From Symsagittifera roscoffensis (taxonomy: Eukaryota; Xenacoelomorpha; Acoela; Convolutidae): a DNA stretch of 64,000 bases. The stretch lies in assembly GCF_963678635.1 (NCBI RefSeq), contig NC_087062.1, forward strand, positions 16,171,789-16,235,788, given 5' to 3'. Of this stretch, positions 12,401 through 22,930 are shown in pieces (position 1 is the stretch's first letter; each line of letters opens with the position of its first letter). The notes below the pieces were generated by a model, which had not been told where the DNA came from, searched no databases, and was given only the letters and a program-made list of their open reading frames with translations. Both the position numbers and the translations under genes were made by a program.

Positions 12401-15400
12401 ACGCGCAGATAATGGTGTCTATGTAAGTACCATTTTGTGTATTGGATGAAATTTCACTCTATTTTTATCGTAGAGAAGCTGATATGGACATCGCACAAAA
12501 TCCATTTTTTTTCACGAACACTGCTAGCTTAATCTGATATTGAGAGTTCAATCTAAAACTTAAGGTGTGGAAGTTCGTGATTTTTTTTATCAGGAAAAAG
12601 TCTTAAAATGCTCTAATAACTACAGATGTGCATTCATGCTTTTATGAATGCATTTAGTTATATATGCTTTTTTTGAGTTCAATTGAAATTCATCTGCTGA
12701 AAGTGACGTGAATAGCAACCTCCAAATGCGAACGTGGAAATAGCGCGAAAAAACGTGAACAATTTCTAGCTTCGAAAGTAGAATTTATTTTTCAGATTTC
12801 CAGCGCAATAAAAACTTTTCTTATTGATCCAGTTTTCTCAAGTTGGGTTTATGCTATCAAAAAAAAACGACATTCATAAATAATTCTGGAAATTCAAAGA
12901 GCTTAAAGGGCATCTATTTTTTTGAAATTCGAAAGATGAGATTTTTTCAACTAAGTCGGTGTTTATTTTCTGTTTACTTGCGTGCATTACTCTTTTCCAA
13001 CTGTCTGTTGTCTACGTTTCGTTTTCCCTGATTCATTTTTGCCTGTTCAGAGCTCTTTTCTGCATTTTCCTTGCTTGTTTTTGCGAAGCACAGCTTCGCC
13101 TCTGTGTAAAAGCTATTGGTTAGAAGTACACTTTGGCGTTCTCGTTATTTTAATTCACTCGCAGGCTAAAATCACAATAAAAAAATCCGAAGCCTTAAAT
13201 TTCCCATTGAATTGAATCCTCCTAGGATATAATCCCTCATTTTTTTCGTTTGAACTATGCTACTAGTACTGCACAACTTGGAAGAATAAATTATTAGCGA
13301 AGATAACTGCAAAAGAGGAAACCATAAATCGACTTGAGGTTAATATATTTTTTTAAATGTTAAGAAGCAATTGCTTTGAGATAGTCGAGTTTTCATGCGA
13401 TTGTTTTTAATCTACTGAAGTTACTGCACTTTTTCGCAAGCTCTGCATTTGAGAAAAACTGACTGACAGCTGCTTCTGAATTGCCGCTATAGACTCGGAC
13501 CCTAGGTGCAAACCTTGATTCTAACGTAATATCCATTGGTCTTGAAATAAGACCTTCACTGTGTCGAACCTAGTTTTCCTCCTGGAAGAATTTCGGATTG
13601 CTTTGCCCCAAAAGTGTCCTCGAAATAGTTCTTTGTGCCATAGATCAATTATAAATGCAGATAATACAGGCAAGTGCCTTCATAGCATGTTGATCTGAAA
13701 ATGGGGCCTTTTTCGCTAGTAAGACATATTCCTATGGGGGATTTTGACCAATAGATCACACATGGTTTTGAAATAAGGATTGAAGGACAGTTTGGTTTTC
13801 TCGTTAGTTTCGTTCGCTTTTTTCTGATGGAATGCACACACCAAACATTCAATCCAATGCATAAAATTTTTTAAAAAAATAGTTTTTGTTCTGACTCTTT
13901 TCGAAAAAAAATGATGGAATATTTGTGTTCGGAGTGGTTTTTGCTCGAGACAAATTTCTAGTTTTTAGCTAGCAATTTTTGACAGAGTTTTTTCATATCA
14001 TTTGAAAAGTATTGTTGTCCTAAGCTCAAATTTATAAAGATATTTTACCTGTGATCATAAAGTTATGGGGTTTAAACATCGCTAATTTGGGACAATTAAC
14101 GCGCGATATATTTCGGGCGCAGATACATTTCAGCCAAAAATACACAGATAATTCAGTCGCAGACAATTCAGCTAGTTTTTCAAAAGGTTTAGATTAAAAA
14201 TAAAATTGGAGTTAGTTCTTAACTAAAGGTCACCGGTGGGCGCGCTACTCGCTTGTCGCCGCTTCGCGTTGATAGCCGGCTCTATATTTTGTACAGAGTC
14301 GTACCCTCTATTGGAAAGCTTGCAACTCGTTAGCGCGACTGCAGTGGTCACTATTAAATTTCTAGAAAAAATGCTAATTTTTGTCCGGCTGAATTGTCTG
14401 AATTTCATGTCGGCTGAGTTGACTTTGACCGAACTGCCTGGACGCGATATTTTGTGCTGTTAATGCTTAAGTGGAGATTTAATCCGTTTTAGAAATCGTT
14501 CCAAGTTGGATTCAGGCATGCTCTTTGGTCTATTTAATACTTAAAGCCGCCAAATGTAAATGTGATTGAGGAAATTTTTTTTTTCGGGGAAAATCAGAAA
14601 TTGAAGTCCATGAAATCTGTTCATAGCATGCTTCCAGAAAAACACTTATTTGGATTAGTAGTTCCATTGGAAGCCAACGAATCTCTCAACTGGTAAAATG
14701 TTATACCGGATATGGATAAGTTGTGCTTTTTGTCCCTTTTCGGTACAGTTGATTGAAATTTGTCAAAACTGTTCATTTACAAAAAAAAACTTATTTGTTG
14801 CTAATTTTATCAAATAAATTCTTTGTCCCGCATTTTGTAGCGTTTTATTATTAAGGGGAATCCAGGATAGATCAATTGCGCTGTCAATTAAAATTCTTGG
14901 TGCATTTTTTATGGTAAGGTGCGTTTGCCGCTTCGTCTTTTTAAGAGTCGATGAACGTAGTTCAGACTCTTATATGAGTCATGGTGATTTTTTTTTCGTT
15001 TTTTTTTAGTTTTAAAATTTGTAAAAATTACTTTTTTTTGCTGTTTTGACTTTACTTCTTTTTAAAGTTTAGTTCATTTCTTGTGTTAAAAGGAAGGCAA
15101 ACTTCACTATCGAACAGCAAAAGTGTAAGGGTCACAAAAAACGTGATTGACTTATAGCTTCGAAAGTGGAATTTAGTTATCAGATTTCTAGGCGAAATAA
15201 AAATTTAACTTATTGATCAAGTTTTCTCAAATAAGTTTAATGCTTAATAAAATCAGGTTATTCGAAATTAATCGAGTAAGGGAAATAATAGAGTGAAAAG
15301 AAAGTAACATCCACAGAAATTGAGACCAAATTTGAACGTACAGAAAATGTTTCCGGCAGAGCAAAATTCCAGAGTTATTTACAAAATACTTTTGTAATAA

Positions 15401-18400
15401 TAATAATACGTAAATATTACATGAGTGTCGAATGTTTTTATAGCGGAAATTTGACAAATCGAGTATTTGCCTGTGATATCTCTTGCTCTACCTCCCATGA
15501 TGTACTGATTCAGTTTTCTAATTATTTTTCAAGTGCCAATGATTGAAGTGATGACACTTAAGGTCGTGTTTTTTTTTGGGAAAAGTACATTTTGTTCAGG
15601 CTCTAATCGGATGTTTCGCGGTTTGACTTCTGATTTTTCTTTTTCTAAATGAAAGTCTCCCCTGACGAAAGCGCAAAAGGTGCAAAAACAATGTGAATGA
15701 TTCAGTTTCGAAAGTGGATTTTTAATTTCAGATTCTCCGCGGAATATAACGTTTCCTAAACGCCCCAGGTTTTCCCAAATTGGTCTTGTTTTATTATCAT
15801 AAAAGTCAATCTTAATAGACTTAAATAGAAATTTAAAAACTTCTTAAAAACTTGATTGATTTCTAGCTTCGAAAGTGCAATTTGTTTTTCAGATTTCCCA
15901 GCGAAATGAAAGTTTTATTTTTTAAGTTTAAGAAATTAAGCTTATTTGAAATTTATTGAGTAATGAAAGTAATACAATGGACAAAAAAAACATCCACAAA
16001 AATTGAGAAGGAATTCAATTATGGCAAAATATTTTTTGGCAGAGCAAAGCTCCAGAGTTGTTTTCAAATTTCATGTAATAATAATGCGTAAATATTACAT
16101 GAGTTCGAATGTTGACTTAGCGTACGTTTGACAAATCGAATATTTGCCCCAGACCCGGCAAACCTCACTATCGAACAGAAAAAGTGTTGAGGTCAAGAAA
16201 AACATGACCGGGTTCTATTTTTCAAAGTGGAATTGAATTTTGTCGAATTTCCCAGCGGAGTAACAACTTAATTTCAAATCCAGTTTTCTCAAATTGGGTT
16301 AATTTTTATGTGACATCATAAATTGTTCTAGAAATTCAACGAACTTTTTACCATCTATGTACTTGCCGTCTTTGGCCATGTTTTGAGAATTTTGGGCGAC
16401 TGCTGCATTTTTTTTGTTATAGTTTGTCAAAGCAGTTTTATATGAGTTAGTCAGCAATTTTATATGCCGGCACTGATAAAGTATAAAATTAAAGCTTGAC
16501 AGTTAAAATGTTTCGAGAAAATATTCCCATTTAAACACGAGACTTGCAATTTATTTCGGGAATTAAAAGCTATAATTTTATGCTAAGTTTTGTTCTCAAG
16601 AATTAAAAAAAAAATTAAATTCAAAATTTTTTAGAATAAAGTGAACCCAGATTTTGATAGGTACTAAGCTGAGCAATATTCGTATCAGATCTCAAGAGTT
16701 ATAAATTGTTTACGTTTCAGTTCTTCGATAAGGATTGCAACAACTTGCCGGAGAGAAATCTGAAATCAAAATCAGTCAAATTCTGCTACGGATTGGCGGC
16801 TTGTGGGTTAGGTAATCAATTTGACTTTTTCCTAATTTAAATAAAAATTATTTAAGTACTTTTCTTTCAATCAAATGGTTTCATCAATCCAATCCGCCGA
16901 AATCTTGTATCGTCCAGATTAATGTAGAGTCAATTTTGATCAGATTCGATCTTTATTTGGCAAAATTTCCTTGCCATAGCTTTTTTCGAGTGTTCAAAAT
17001 TTGTGTTAATGATCGAAGCTAGCTTTTAATTTTCAAAAGTTCATTCATTTTTTGTTTTTCCAGGTGAATAAAAAATTGCTTAATTGTCGAGCTTATTTGA
17101 ACTGCGTTGTTTTTCCTTATTTTGAATTTGAAAGAGCTGTTGGGTGATGTAATTTGTTCTAAAAAACTGAAAACTGAAGAAAAAAATAAGCTACTTTGAT
17201 TTCATTGTCTGTCTTAAGATGAGCTTATGTTCGTGGATACTAATCGAGCAAAAGCCTCTCTGGTCCGACTCAACTGGGAGGGCAAATTGGTATCCACGGT
17301 TCCATTCCAGCCACTCACTGGAGCGAACAAACCCTCTAATTCCAAATGTCGCTTCATGGATGTGTATCAGGACAAAGTGTACGTGTCGGATTTAGGTTAG
17401 TCATGTCTTGGATCTTGTTTTGTATCAATTTTTTAAATTTGAAATAGAGTGGTAGAAAAACGGTGTCCCCTTTCAAAGACCACTGAAAATAGCGCAGTTT
17501 ATGCTACGGTTTTCAAATGGTAATGATCAAAACGCGTTTTTAATGTTCGTTTATTTAATAAAGTCTAAATCATGAAATATTCTAGAAATTAAAAAAGCGT
17601 TAGATTGATATATTTTCTTTTAAAATTGCAATTTGATGATTTTTATACAAATGTCATTTTTTCTGCTTCCTCGAACTCATCAATTATCCAACTGCCTATT
17701 GGCTGTGTTGACAAGTAGTAATTATGACTATTTGCTCCTCAGTTTTCGTTGGACGTAGAGACTGTAGCTCAAGTTTTGAGAGTTACATAGTGAGCTATGG
17801 TCTTTTAAACAATGGAGTTGTTTCACTCTGCGTGAAAAAAAATTGAATGTAACTTTCTGAATACATAACTTTGAATTTTAATTAGAATTTATTGTAACAG
17901 GAGCCTCAAAAATATACGTCACAAAACTGAACGGAGAAATTTTGAATACATTTGGAACGTTTGGATCTAAAATGGACCAGTTGAATGAACCGGCCGGTAT
18001 CAAGTGCACTGATGGCTTCATTCTGGTTTCAGACAGTAAAAACCACCGGCTCAAGGTAATCAAATCAAAGCGTTGATGTAATTGTACATACTTAAGATCA
18101 AGAAAATAAAGAAAGTGTCATAGTTTTTTGCTGCATTTCTTGTTATCTTTTATTTAATCTCAACAAAATGTATTCATTTTTTGATGATTCACAGAAAAAT
18201 TATTTGAAAACAACTTTCATGTTTAAATCTGTCGTGAGTTTCGTATTAAAAACTGTCACTGCTTTTCTGTAGAACTAGTTAGTTTTGGATATTTTTTCTG
18301 TAGAACGAACTTTTTTGTCGAACTAATTAGTTTTGGATATTTGCGAAATTAGTTCTTTGTAACTAATATAATAAAGGTGTCCTAGGTATACGATCAATTC

Positions 18401-18559
18401 GGAAACACGCTCTCGCTGCTGAGTTTCCCTCATGGAGATTTCATCCGACGTCCTTCCGACATTTGCTTCGGATCCGACGGAGTGCTCGTCGTGAACTCAT
18501 TTCTCACTCACGAAGTATTCGTTTACAGACTAAAAGCTTCCTGTCCATCAGTGTACTGA
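9491..18559 (+). CDS. NHL-repeat beta-propeller protein, 5' end missing
   Basis: Exons 9491-9576, 9651-9924, 11441-11468 (28-nt micro-exon), 11537-11601, 11669-11746, 12154-12422, 16721-16811, 17219-17395, 17901-18055 and 18386-18559 all have GT-AG borders and keep one frame to TGA, giving about 464 residues. The N-terminal part is Cys/Lys-rich, then acidic and Ser/Pro-rich. From 12154 on, the protein is a run of NHL blades. Visible signatures are GHFQYPIGSAV with VCDHGNNRVQIFE, ELMFVDTNRAKASLVRLNW, KVYVSDLGASKIYVTKLNG, QLNEPAGIKC with ILVSDSKNHRLKVYDQFGN, and RRPSDICFGSDGVLVVNSF. NHL propellers of TRIM-NHL proteins (Brat, TRIM71, nematode nhl genes) bind RNA or proteins, so a TRIM-NHL relative is likely, but no RING or B-box is visible because the 5' exons are not found. 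The 4.3-kb intron 12423-16720 is packed with repeats. The first exon (9491-9576) is less certain than the rest. Confidence 0.8.
10125..10640 (+). repeat. Dispersed repeat family B copy (intron of NHL gene)
   Basis: It runs from GATATACCAAATTGAAGCCC and TCGTGATTCGAACAAC, through GCAGGCTTCTAACAGCTTA and TTTAAGCCCTGAAAACTTAAAT, to the 3' end TAGACTATGGTCGGAACA with GTAACCGGCTATCCTTGTT. The same order is present at 20735-21370, 21745-22235 and, inverted, 46690-47345. GATATACCAAATTGAAGCCC occurs twice here (about 10123 and 10527), which suggests a rearranged or nested copy. Confidence 0.75.
12745..13010 (+). repeat. Dispersed repeat family A copy (intron)
   Basis: The core reads AAAAAACGTGAACAATTTCTAG, CTTCGAAAGTAGAATTTATT, TTTCCAGCGCAATAAAAAC, ATTGATCCAGTTTTCTCAAGTTGG and GGAAATTCAAAGAGCTTAAAGG. 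It ends with CTCTTTTCCAACTGTCTGTTG, followed by the GCGAAGC/GCTTCGC hairpin at 13083-13099 shared with 1037-1053. Confidence 0.75.
13900..14490 (+). repeat. Dispersed repeat family C, with an inserted family D segment
   Basis: Positions 13915-14125 are the reverse complement of about 44805-45005: TTTGTGTTCGGAGTGG, TGACAGAGTTTTTTCATA, GTATTGTTGTCCTAAGCTC, GGTTTAAACATCGCTAATTTG and TTAACGCGCGATATATTTCG. The outer part AAGTGGAGATTTAATCCG (14469-14486) matches the inverted copy at about 44757-44785. Between these blocks about 340 bp are present here but not at 44.8 kb. That insert includes a GC-rich tract 14222-14290 that matches 36575-36640 in reverse complement (family D). Confidence 0.7.
15115..15260 (+). 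repeat. Dispersed repeat family A copy (truncated, intron)
   Basis: The core begins AGCAAAAGTGTAAGGGTCAC and continues AAAAAACGTGATTGAC, GCTTCGAAAGTGGAATTTAG and TTATTGATCAAGTTTTCTCAA. The 3' part is missing. The upstream TTGTGTTAAAAGGAAGGCAAACTTCACTATCGAAC also precedes the copy at 5745, so these two share a longer 5' block. Confidence 0.7.
15480..15960 (+). repeat. Dispersed repeat family A, long-type copies (intron)
   Basis: It starts TCTTGCTCTACCTCC, then ACTGATTCAGTTTTC, TTTTTCAAGTGCCAATGA, GAAGTGATGACACTTAAGG and TCGCGGTTTGACTTC, then the core GTTTCGAAAGTGGATTTTTA and CCGCGGAATATAACG. A second partial core follows at 15845-15910. The same long-type order is present at 18660-19000, so the full family A unit is probably 0.7-0.9 kb. 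Confidence 0.65.
16150..16390 (+). repeat. Dispersed repeat family A copy (intron)
   Basis: It contains GGCAAACCTCACTATCGAACAG, AAGTGTTGAGGTCAAGAAAA, TTTCCCAGCGGAGTAACAAC, CCAGTTTTCTCAAATTGGGT and GTTCTAGAAATTCAACGAAC in the family order. It is more diverged than the copies at 5745 and 12745. Confidence 0.7.
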
Positions 18560-18568
18560 ACAATTGCA

Positions 18569-18574
18569 ATAAAG
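18569..18574 (+). promoter_or_regulatory. Poly(A) signal of the NHL gene
   Basis: AATAAA lies 10 nt after the TGA stop at 18557-18559. It is the first canonical hexamer downstream and gives a very short 3' UTR. Confidence 0.7.
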
Positions 18575-18659
18575 AGATCATTAAAAATTGTGCTTAGCAA
18601 AGCAGTGATATTGTTTCTTTGTTGATGAAGTTGATTTATTATTTTGTCTTTAACGTTAT

Positions 18660-19210
18660 CTTGCTCTACCTCCTAGGATGAACTGATTCAATTTTCCAGG
18701 TGTTTTTCAAGTGTCAATGAGCGAAGTGAAGTCCATTTTTTAGGTCGTTTTTTTACGAAATGAAGTATAAAATTTGCTCAGGCTTAAATTTGATTTTCAG
18801 CGGTTTGACTTCAAATAAAATTCAAATTCATTTGCTAAAATGAAAGTAAATTACGCTCTCTAAAAAGAATGCGCTAGTTGCGCCGGAAAAAATTGTGATT
18901 GACTCAGTTTCGAAAGTGGACTTTGTTTTTAGATTTGCTACCGGAAAAATGGTCCACGTTTTCCTAAAGTAACCCACTTTGGGAAAACGTGGACCATGAT
19001 TCCGGTAGCAAATCTAAAAACAAAACTCCACATTCGAAACTAAGTCATTCGCGTTTTTTCTCCGGCGAAACTTTTTTGATCAATTTAATCAAAAACGTTA
19101 ATTAAAAGACTTCGAAAAACAATTTGAAATTCAAATAGCTTCAAGGGTAGATAAATGTAAAACTAATTAATTTACTTCTGTTGTTTTTGTTCATTGACAC
19201 TTTTCCAACT
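18660..19210 (+). repeat. Long-type family A copy containing a foldback
   Basis: The unit begins TCTTGCTCTACCTCC and follows the same block order as 15480-15960 down to the GTTTCGAAAGTGGA core. There it is interrupted by an inverted duplication of its own core (18881-19067). After that the 3' family A part resumes (CATTGACACTTTTCCAACTG near 19194). Confidence 0.7.
18881..19067. repeat. Near-perfect hairpin inside the family A copy
   Basis: The left arm 18881-18964 and right arm 18981-19067 are reverse complements with only a few mismatches over about 85 bp. The right arm ends TCTCCGGCG against CGCCGG at the left end. The 16-bp tip is itself part-palindromic (AAAGT, AACCC, ACTTT). A transcript would fold into a stem of about 85 bp. 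It arose by inverted duplication of the family A core. Confidence 0.85.
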
Positions 19211-20734
19211 GTTGGTTGGCTATGTTTTGATCTGTTCGCTTGTAATTTCTATAGTTTTCTTTTGATACGTTGTTAAAAATGATCCATATTTGTTCACATG
19301 ACGAAAAAGTTGTGTGTACGAAGACGAAAAACGAGGCTTGTATGTCCACGAAATTGTTTTTTTTTTGTTTGGAATTTAATTTATTTCTCTTCTTTTCTTT
19401 TGGACGTGAATAAAGGCAAGCATAGTTTATCTGCCCTTTTCTTTGGAAGTCAGAACAATAGGTCTTTAAGAGCTTGCAATTAAATGTTCTGAAAAGTAAG
19501 GGAAATTTAAAAGTGAATTCGAAAACCTTCAGAGTAGGTCTGATTAGTCCATCTAGAAGAAATAATTTAAACTAAAAAGTATTATGAAAGCTCGCTTTTA
19601 AAATTAAGTACATTTTAAATAACCATTAAGTCTGAACTTAATCACCTTTTGTTCTGGATTTGAAGAGATTGATTGGGCATTCGCTCTCGGTGGGATTTTT
19701 TTACCATCAATTTTGACTTCTCAAAAGAAAATTTTTAGGAAGCTTTGAATAACATCTGACAGATTTCGTTATACAGCTCTCAAGTTCAACGATGCTTTAC
19801 CTGTTATTATTGTTAGGAGTATTTGAATAATTATTGTATGCTATGTTGCAATAGTGTTTAGGAAGTCAATGCAACTATATTAGAGATATACTAATTAGCC
19901 CTAGTAAAGCATCTCGGCTTTTTCCTGATAGCATGACAATTTACCCGATTCCAATCTAGCCCATACCATTTTTTCCTATTTGGTATTTTAACCTATTCAA
20001 AATTACTCCACAATTAAGTTTTTCCTTCATCGCACTAGGTGCTAGTGACATATATCGAAGTGTTAATTCATTGGAGTTCTACCGCGTAGACTCATAATGA
20101 ATATCGGTTAATAAAACGAATACTTTGTGGACTTGATGGAAGATTTTAACCAAAAGAAGTAGTATTTAGCACAATTAGCAGATTTCAATCCCCAAAAACA
20201 GTAATTGAAATAAAAATGAACAAACGAATTGAACAATTTAATCATTTTATTAATTGCAAATTATACACAATGAGCCAAATTACAATGGGATGAATCCATC
20301 GAAATCGTTTAACGCTTATCATGGAGGGAAACGATTTTAAGAATAATCAAAGATTCACGGTCGCATCTCAAGTGTGTTTTTTTTTTGCTTTTTCCCTTCT
20401 GTCATTATGTATGGTTTTAATATTTGCTTTCATTTTATGCAGAATAACTCAGGAAAGAGAAACTTCGAACAGTTGCAATCAGTTAAAAGTTTTTTTTTTC
20501 AATTAGTCTCGAATCCTGAGAATAGACGCCAAGACCATTCCTTGACTAAGTTGAATTAAAACCGAATTTTTTTTACAAAAGATCATTTCAAAAGTTTTGT
20601 GTGATGCTGATTTTTGTCCTGTGAAATGTTCTTGCCTCAACCTTTTTATACTTCCGCCAGCCTGACGAACCAAAAATATTTGCTTCAATCTGCATCAGTC
20701 AGCTCTTGGCGTTCCATAAAACTGTTACAGGGTT

Positions 20735-21370
20735 ATAAGTGTATACCTTTATTGTTCTGACCATTGAAAAAAGGGAGGAACTTTGTTATCGGGTGTTTTA
20801 GATTTTTTTCCCACGCAAAATCAGGTACCACAAATAATCATTGGAATGAGGTGAGTGATTTCTTTAGCTTCGTTTAAAATGTGATTTAAACGACTTTTAA
20901 AAATTAAAACAAATTGTCTCAGTGTCGAGAAAAATGGGTTTGAGATTTAGTGTATTTTCGAGCGAGTAACACGATCGAGTAACGCTCGTTGTTTGATAAT
21001 TCTGTTCTCTCAGACATTCAAGATTTAAAAAAATAATTTTTTTTTACTAAAAAAAACGAGTTTTAAATATTCCATTTATCGCTTATTTGGCAATAAATTG
21101 TTTTCAAAATGAAAAAATTAACATTATTCTTCAAAAATTTAGAAAAAACTTACAAAACGTTTTTTTATATATTTCATTAAAAATTTTTGAATTTATTCAT
21201 TTTTGAAGACAAATTTTGTCGTTTATGCCTAATTTTTTTTTGCTCCGCGAAAGTATAGTTCTCCAATCTTGTCTCCCACAAAAAACATCACTAAATTGAA
21301 GAAAACTAAACAAAAACACGTTTTTATGACTATGATCGGAACATTCTTGCTACTTGCTGTGCATTTTTAA
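20735..21370 (+). repeat. Dispersed repeat family B copy
   Basis: The 5' end reads GGAGGAACTTTGTTATCGGGTG, then CCCACGCAAAATCAGGTACC, ACAAATAATCATTGGAATGAGG, then the AT-rich body and the 3' end GACTATGATCGGAACATTCTTG. The reverse complement of this 5' block is present at 47250-47345, which gives the family's borders and a unit length near 650 bp. Confidence 0.75.
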
Positions 21371-21744
21371 GCGATTTTTTTTTTCGTTTTACATTGTTTC
21401 ATTTGGTTTGAGGTCAATTGGAAGAACGTGGAGGGTAAGCTGTAATGTATTTTGCATAACGTTGGCCTTTTTACAATTGTACCAAGCATGTTTTTCTAGG
21501 AAGAGTCGCAGCGAATGGTCAGATAAAAAAACGACGCAATTTTAGTTGATTTTGTTGAAAAATACAATAATATGGCCAAAAACGGCGGCGATGGGTGAAG
21601 CCATAAAAGTTAAGGTGTGCAGAGGGAGAATAGTTGCTCGGATTATTTCAAAAATGGGATGAACTTTCTATTCGAGTGTGTTGAAGTTGTTTTCCTTTTG
21701 TTTTTCTTTTATCATAGGAAATGTTCGAGTAACAATCATAATAA

Positions 21745-22235
21745 AGCCCTTGCAGTCATGATTTTAACGATATTCAAAATTTTATCCTAGTATCGAGAAA
21801 AACGGGTTTAAAATTTTTAATTTTCAGTCTTAGTTCGAGCAAAAAATGCAAGCAGTGAGGCTTTCAACAGATTATTTACCTTTAATTTAGGCCACGAAAA
21901 TTTAATTTCATTAAATTGAGTTGTTCTTGGAGTTTTTAGTGCAATTTGATTTTAAAAATTTTGGAAAATGAAAAAAAAAATGTACAAAATTTTTTAAAGA
22001 TTTTACTTTTCAGTCATTTTTCAACAAAAACTGTAGATCAATTAACCTTTTTTGCTATGTTTGTCGAATATTCCTAAATTACAGCGTTTTGTTCAGATCT
22101 TTTTTTACCCCAACAGGCAAACCAAAAAAACGGCACTAAATGAGAAAAAATATATTTGTTGAGCTTTTTAAGACTATGGTCGGAACATTTTTGACTGCTG
22201 TTACAGTAATCGTCTATCCTTGTTTTAAAACTGTT
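21745..22235 (+). repeat. Dispersed repeat family B copy, 5'-truncated
   Basis: It has AAGCCCTTGCAGTCATGATT, CGAGAAAAACGGGTTTAAAA, CAGTGAGGCTTTCAACAGA and the 3' end GACTATGGTCGGAACATTTTTG with TACAGTAATCGTCTATCCTTG. The block order matches the other family B copies. The 5' terminal block is absent. Confidence 0.7.
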
Positions 22236-22419
22236 GTTAAATTCTGTTTTTCTTTTTTATTTGAAATTTTGTCATCATGTGACTGATTTATTATAAATGC
22301 ATATCCTAACACAAAACTCAGAACAAATAGTTTGCTCTAAAATATTTTGGAACAATTTTTGAGCCAGATTATTCTGTTTAAATTCTTCTATCTCTTCACC
22401 CCGTCCAGATTTTCTACTC

Positions 22420-22930
22420 ATTTATGATTGATTATGCACGATTGTGTGAAAACCTATGTCAGTTAGATCAGACAAACAAAAAATAGGAATGTGAAACAAC
22501 GATAGCCGTTTTCTGTAGAAGTAGCAAAGAAGTTCATAGTCTAAAAAAATAAAACAAATCATTTTTTTTCTCATTAGTGCCGTTTTTTCTGCGTGGTGTG
22601 ACAAAAAGATCTAAACAATAAACTAGAACTTTGGCATTTTTGACCATTTTTTGTAAATGGGCAAATTAGAGTAATTTTTGTAGAAAAATAACGAGGAAAA
22701 AAACGTAAAAAATTGAAACTTTTTTTGCTCAAATTTCATTAAAACTAAATGTTGTTAAATTTGTTTTTTTTTCGATACTGGGTCAAAAAGCAACTGAAAA
22801 GGTACACGGTTGATATATCACTCAATCCATTTGGATGATTTTTTGTGGTATCTGATTTTGCGTGGAAAACCAAAAAAAAAAGAAAACAACTAAAACACAC
22901 CCGAATACAAAATTTCTTCCAAATTTCAAT
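22420..22930 (-). repeat. Inverted partial copy of family B
   Basis: Positions 22820-22915 read as the reverse complement of the family B 5' end: CACTCAATCCATTTGGATGA, TTTTTGTGGTATCTGATTTTG, CGTGGAAAACC and ACACACCCGAATACAAA. The left limit is uncertain. With the plus-strand copy ending at 22235 it lies tail to tail. Confidence 0.6.
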
